In this document: positions 62,989 to 64,000 of the stretch, in pieces
How the letters are laid out: each line of letters opens with the position of its first letter
Numbering within the stretch: position 1 is the stretch's first letter
Source: UBA1351 sp963677885
GTDB taxonomy: Bacteria > Bacillota > Clostridia > Lachnospirales > Vallitaleaceae
Reading direction: 5' to 3'
Assembly: GCA_963677885.1 (NCBI GenBank)
Contig: OY782500.1
Location: 4,712,001-4,776,000, forward strand
Length of the DNA: 64,000 bases
Translations under genes and position numbers: made by a program
The notes under the pieces: model-generated
Databases searched by the model: none
What the model saw: the letters and a program-made list of their open reading frames with translations, nothing else
Told to the model about the DNA's origin: nothing

Positions 62989-63061
62989 ATGGTTTTAACT
63001 TGATTTAAGGTTAGGAGATTATGCTAGGTATAAGAAAAAAATAAAAGAAAGGAGTAACACA

Positions 63062-64000
63062 ATGAAAACACGCGTAGCACTTATACCTGCTTATGAACCT
63101 GACATGGGACTTGTTAAACTGGTTCAGGACCTTAATGAAAAAGGATTTGAAATTGTAGTCGTTGATGATGGCAGCGGCCTTGAATATAATAAAATATTTA
63201 GTCAAGCAGGTGCATATGGTCAAGTACTGACCCATGAAACAAATTTTGGAAAAGGCAGGGCCCTAAAAACCGGTTTAGTATATATCAAAAATAAGTTTGA
63301 CCAGGAGGCCCTCATCGTAACCCTGGATTCTGATGGACAGCATTCAGTAGAGGATGCATCCCATGTTATCTCTTTTGCCCAAGATGGGGAGGCTTTGATT
63401 CTTGGTTCCAGAAACTTTGACCAGGATGTTCCTCTAAGAAGTCGGTTTGGAAATCTGGTTACCAGATTTATATACAGCTTATTTACAAGAACCCATGTCA
63501 GAGATACCCAAACCGGTCTTCGAGCCTTTAAGGCTTCTATGATACCCTTTATGTTGGAAATTGAAGGAGACCGATATGAATATGAAATGAATGTCCTTTT
63601 GACCTGTTCCAAGGAAAAGGTGCCTATGAAAGAAGTGGATATTGAAACTATCTATATTGACAACAATTCAGGGTCACATTTTAATACGGTTAAAGATTCA
63701 TTTCGGATATATAAAGAGATTATCAAATTTGCAGCCTCATCCTTTTTAGGGTTCTTAGTTGATTATTCCATGTACGCTGCCTTGGTTATGATAACGGCAG
63801 GTCTGGGTGGTGCCATTAGTATTCCCTTATCCAATGTCTTGGCGAGAATTACCAGCGCAACAGTGAATTATAGTGTTAACCGTAAATTCGTTTTTCAGAA
63901 TAATGAGAAAATCGGTAAAACAATGAGTCAGTATTTTCTTTTGGTAGCTGTTATACTCGGTGGAAACACTGTCCTTCTAAGCTTTTTGGTAAATGGTTTA
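63062..64000 (+). CDS. GT2 glycosyltransferase fused to GtrA domain, cut by window edge
   Basis: The frame is open to the end of the window (313 codons). Residues about 1-215 are a GT2 polyprenyl-phosphate glycosyltransferase-type domain: ALIPAYEPD, VVVDDGSG, FGKGRALKTG, TLDSDGQHS and DTQTGLRAF. From about 220 follows a GtrA-like membrane domain (FAASSFLGFLVDYSMYAALV, NVLARITSATVNYSVNRKF). Such fusions load a sugar on undecaprenyl phosphate and move it across the membrane for wall or polysaccharide decoration. AAAGGAG precedes ATG 63062. Confidence 0.92.
   Translation, partial: MKTRVALIPAYEPDMGLVKLVQDLNEKGFEIVVVDDGSGLEYNKIFSQAGAYGQVLTHETNFGKGRALKTGLVYIKNKFDQEALIVTLDSDGQHSVEDASHVISFAQDGEALILGSRNFDQDVPLRSRFGNLVTRFIYSLFTRTHVRDTQTGLRAFKASMIPFMLEIEGDRYEYEMNVLLTCSKEKVPMKEVDIETIYIDNNSGSHFNTVKDSFRIYKEIIKFAASSFLGFLVDYSMYAALVMITAGLGGAISIPLSNVLARITSATVNYSVNRKFVFQNNEKIGKTMSQYFLLVAVILGGNTVLLSFLVNGL

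Noticed and set aside
1..64000. Mobile elements, prophage or defence islands
   Set aside because: No transposase, integrase, recombinase, phage structural, restriction or toxin gene was seen on either strand; gene style is uniform throughout.

Overview
The window reads as one contiguous piece of a low-GC, Gram-positive chromosome, most likely from an anaerobic member of the Clostridia (Bacillota). The basis is: AGGAGG-type ribosome binding sites before nearly every gene; a flavodiiron protein, rubredoxin and PerR-like regulator cluster; an ATP synthase of the V/A type; AddAB instead of RecBCD; a Bacillus-type iron-sulfur PurF; and PurBox-like operators. I cannot fix a genus. There is no tRNA, rRNA, CRISPR array, insertion sequence, prophage or plasmid signature, so this is mainly core metabolism rather than an accessory island.

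Layout. 0-6.4 kb: the end of purH, a possible small RNA, free-methionine-sulfoxide reductase with an M16C peptidase, a DUF362 iron-sulfur protein, a 134-nt rod-like inverted repeat between convergent genes, and an acetyltransferase. 6.5-11.3 kb: an oxidative-stress and membrane-domain block (fprA divergent from rubredoxin-fur, then an NfeD-like gene and a flotillin), with Fur/PerR-type boxes on its promoters. 11.5-20.1 kb: LacI regulator, DUF6873 protein and radical SAM gene overlapping one another; a convergent diguanylate cyclase; a GPH sugar-cation symporter, M29 aminopeptidase and anchored protein. 20.2-27.1 kb: purK-E-C-F-M-N-D operon behind PurBoxes. 27.1-35.7 kb: glycosyltransferase, TIM-barrel isomerase, NERD protein, a sucrose-type locus (ROK fructokinase plus amylosucrase, divergent LacI), bcp, yjbQ and a small gene.

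35.7-53.4 kb: addB runs with overlap into a nine-gene V/A-type ATPase operon; a 53-residue gene and pyruvate kinase follow, then addA, so the two AddAB subunits are split by about 10.7 kb. 53.6-64 kb: a secreted two-CBM41 pullulanase with a possible cell-wall sorting tail, a methyltransferase, Hsp33, a protein with C39-peptidase-like motifs, RidA, the three-gene proton-translocating transhydrogenase (pntAa-pntAb-pntB) behind a strong Fur/PerR-type box, and the start of a GT2-GtrA fusion cut by the window edge.

How it fits together. The metabolic genes describe a fermentative carbohydrate user (sucrose or glucan cleavage, pullulan debranching, pyruvate kinase) that balances ion gradients and NADPH through the V/A-ATPase and transhydrogenase and removes oxygen and peroxide with FprA, rubredoxin and Bcp. 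The least ordinary signals are regulatory: four Fur/PerR-type boxes linking fprA, rubredoxin-fur, nfeD-flotillin and pnt; two tandem covarying hairpins in front of the flotillin gene; the rod-like inverted repeat at 5.8 kb; and leaders of bcp and pntAa where a hairpin separates the Shine-Dalgarno sequence from the start codon.
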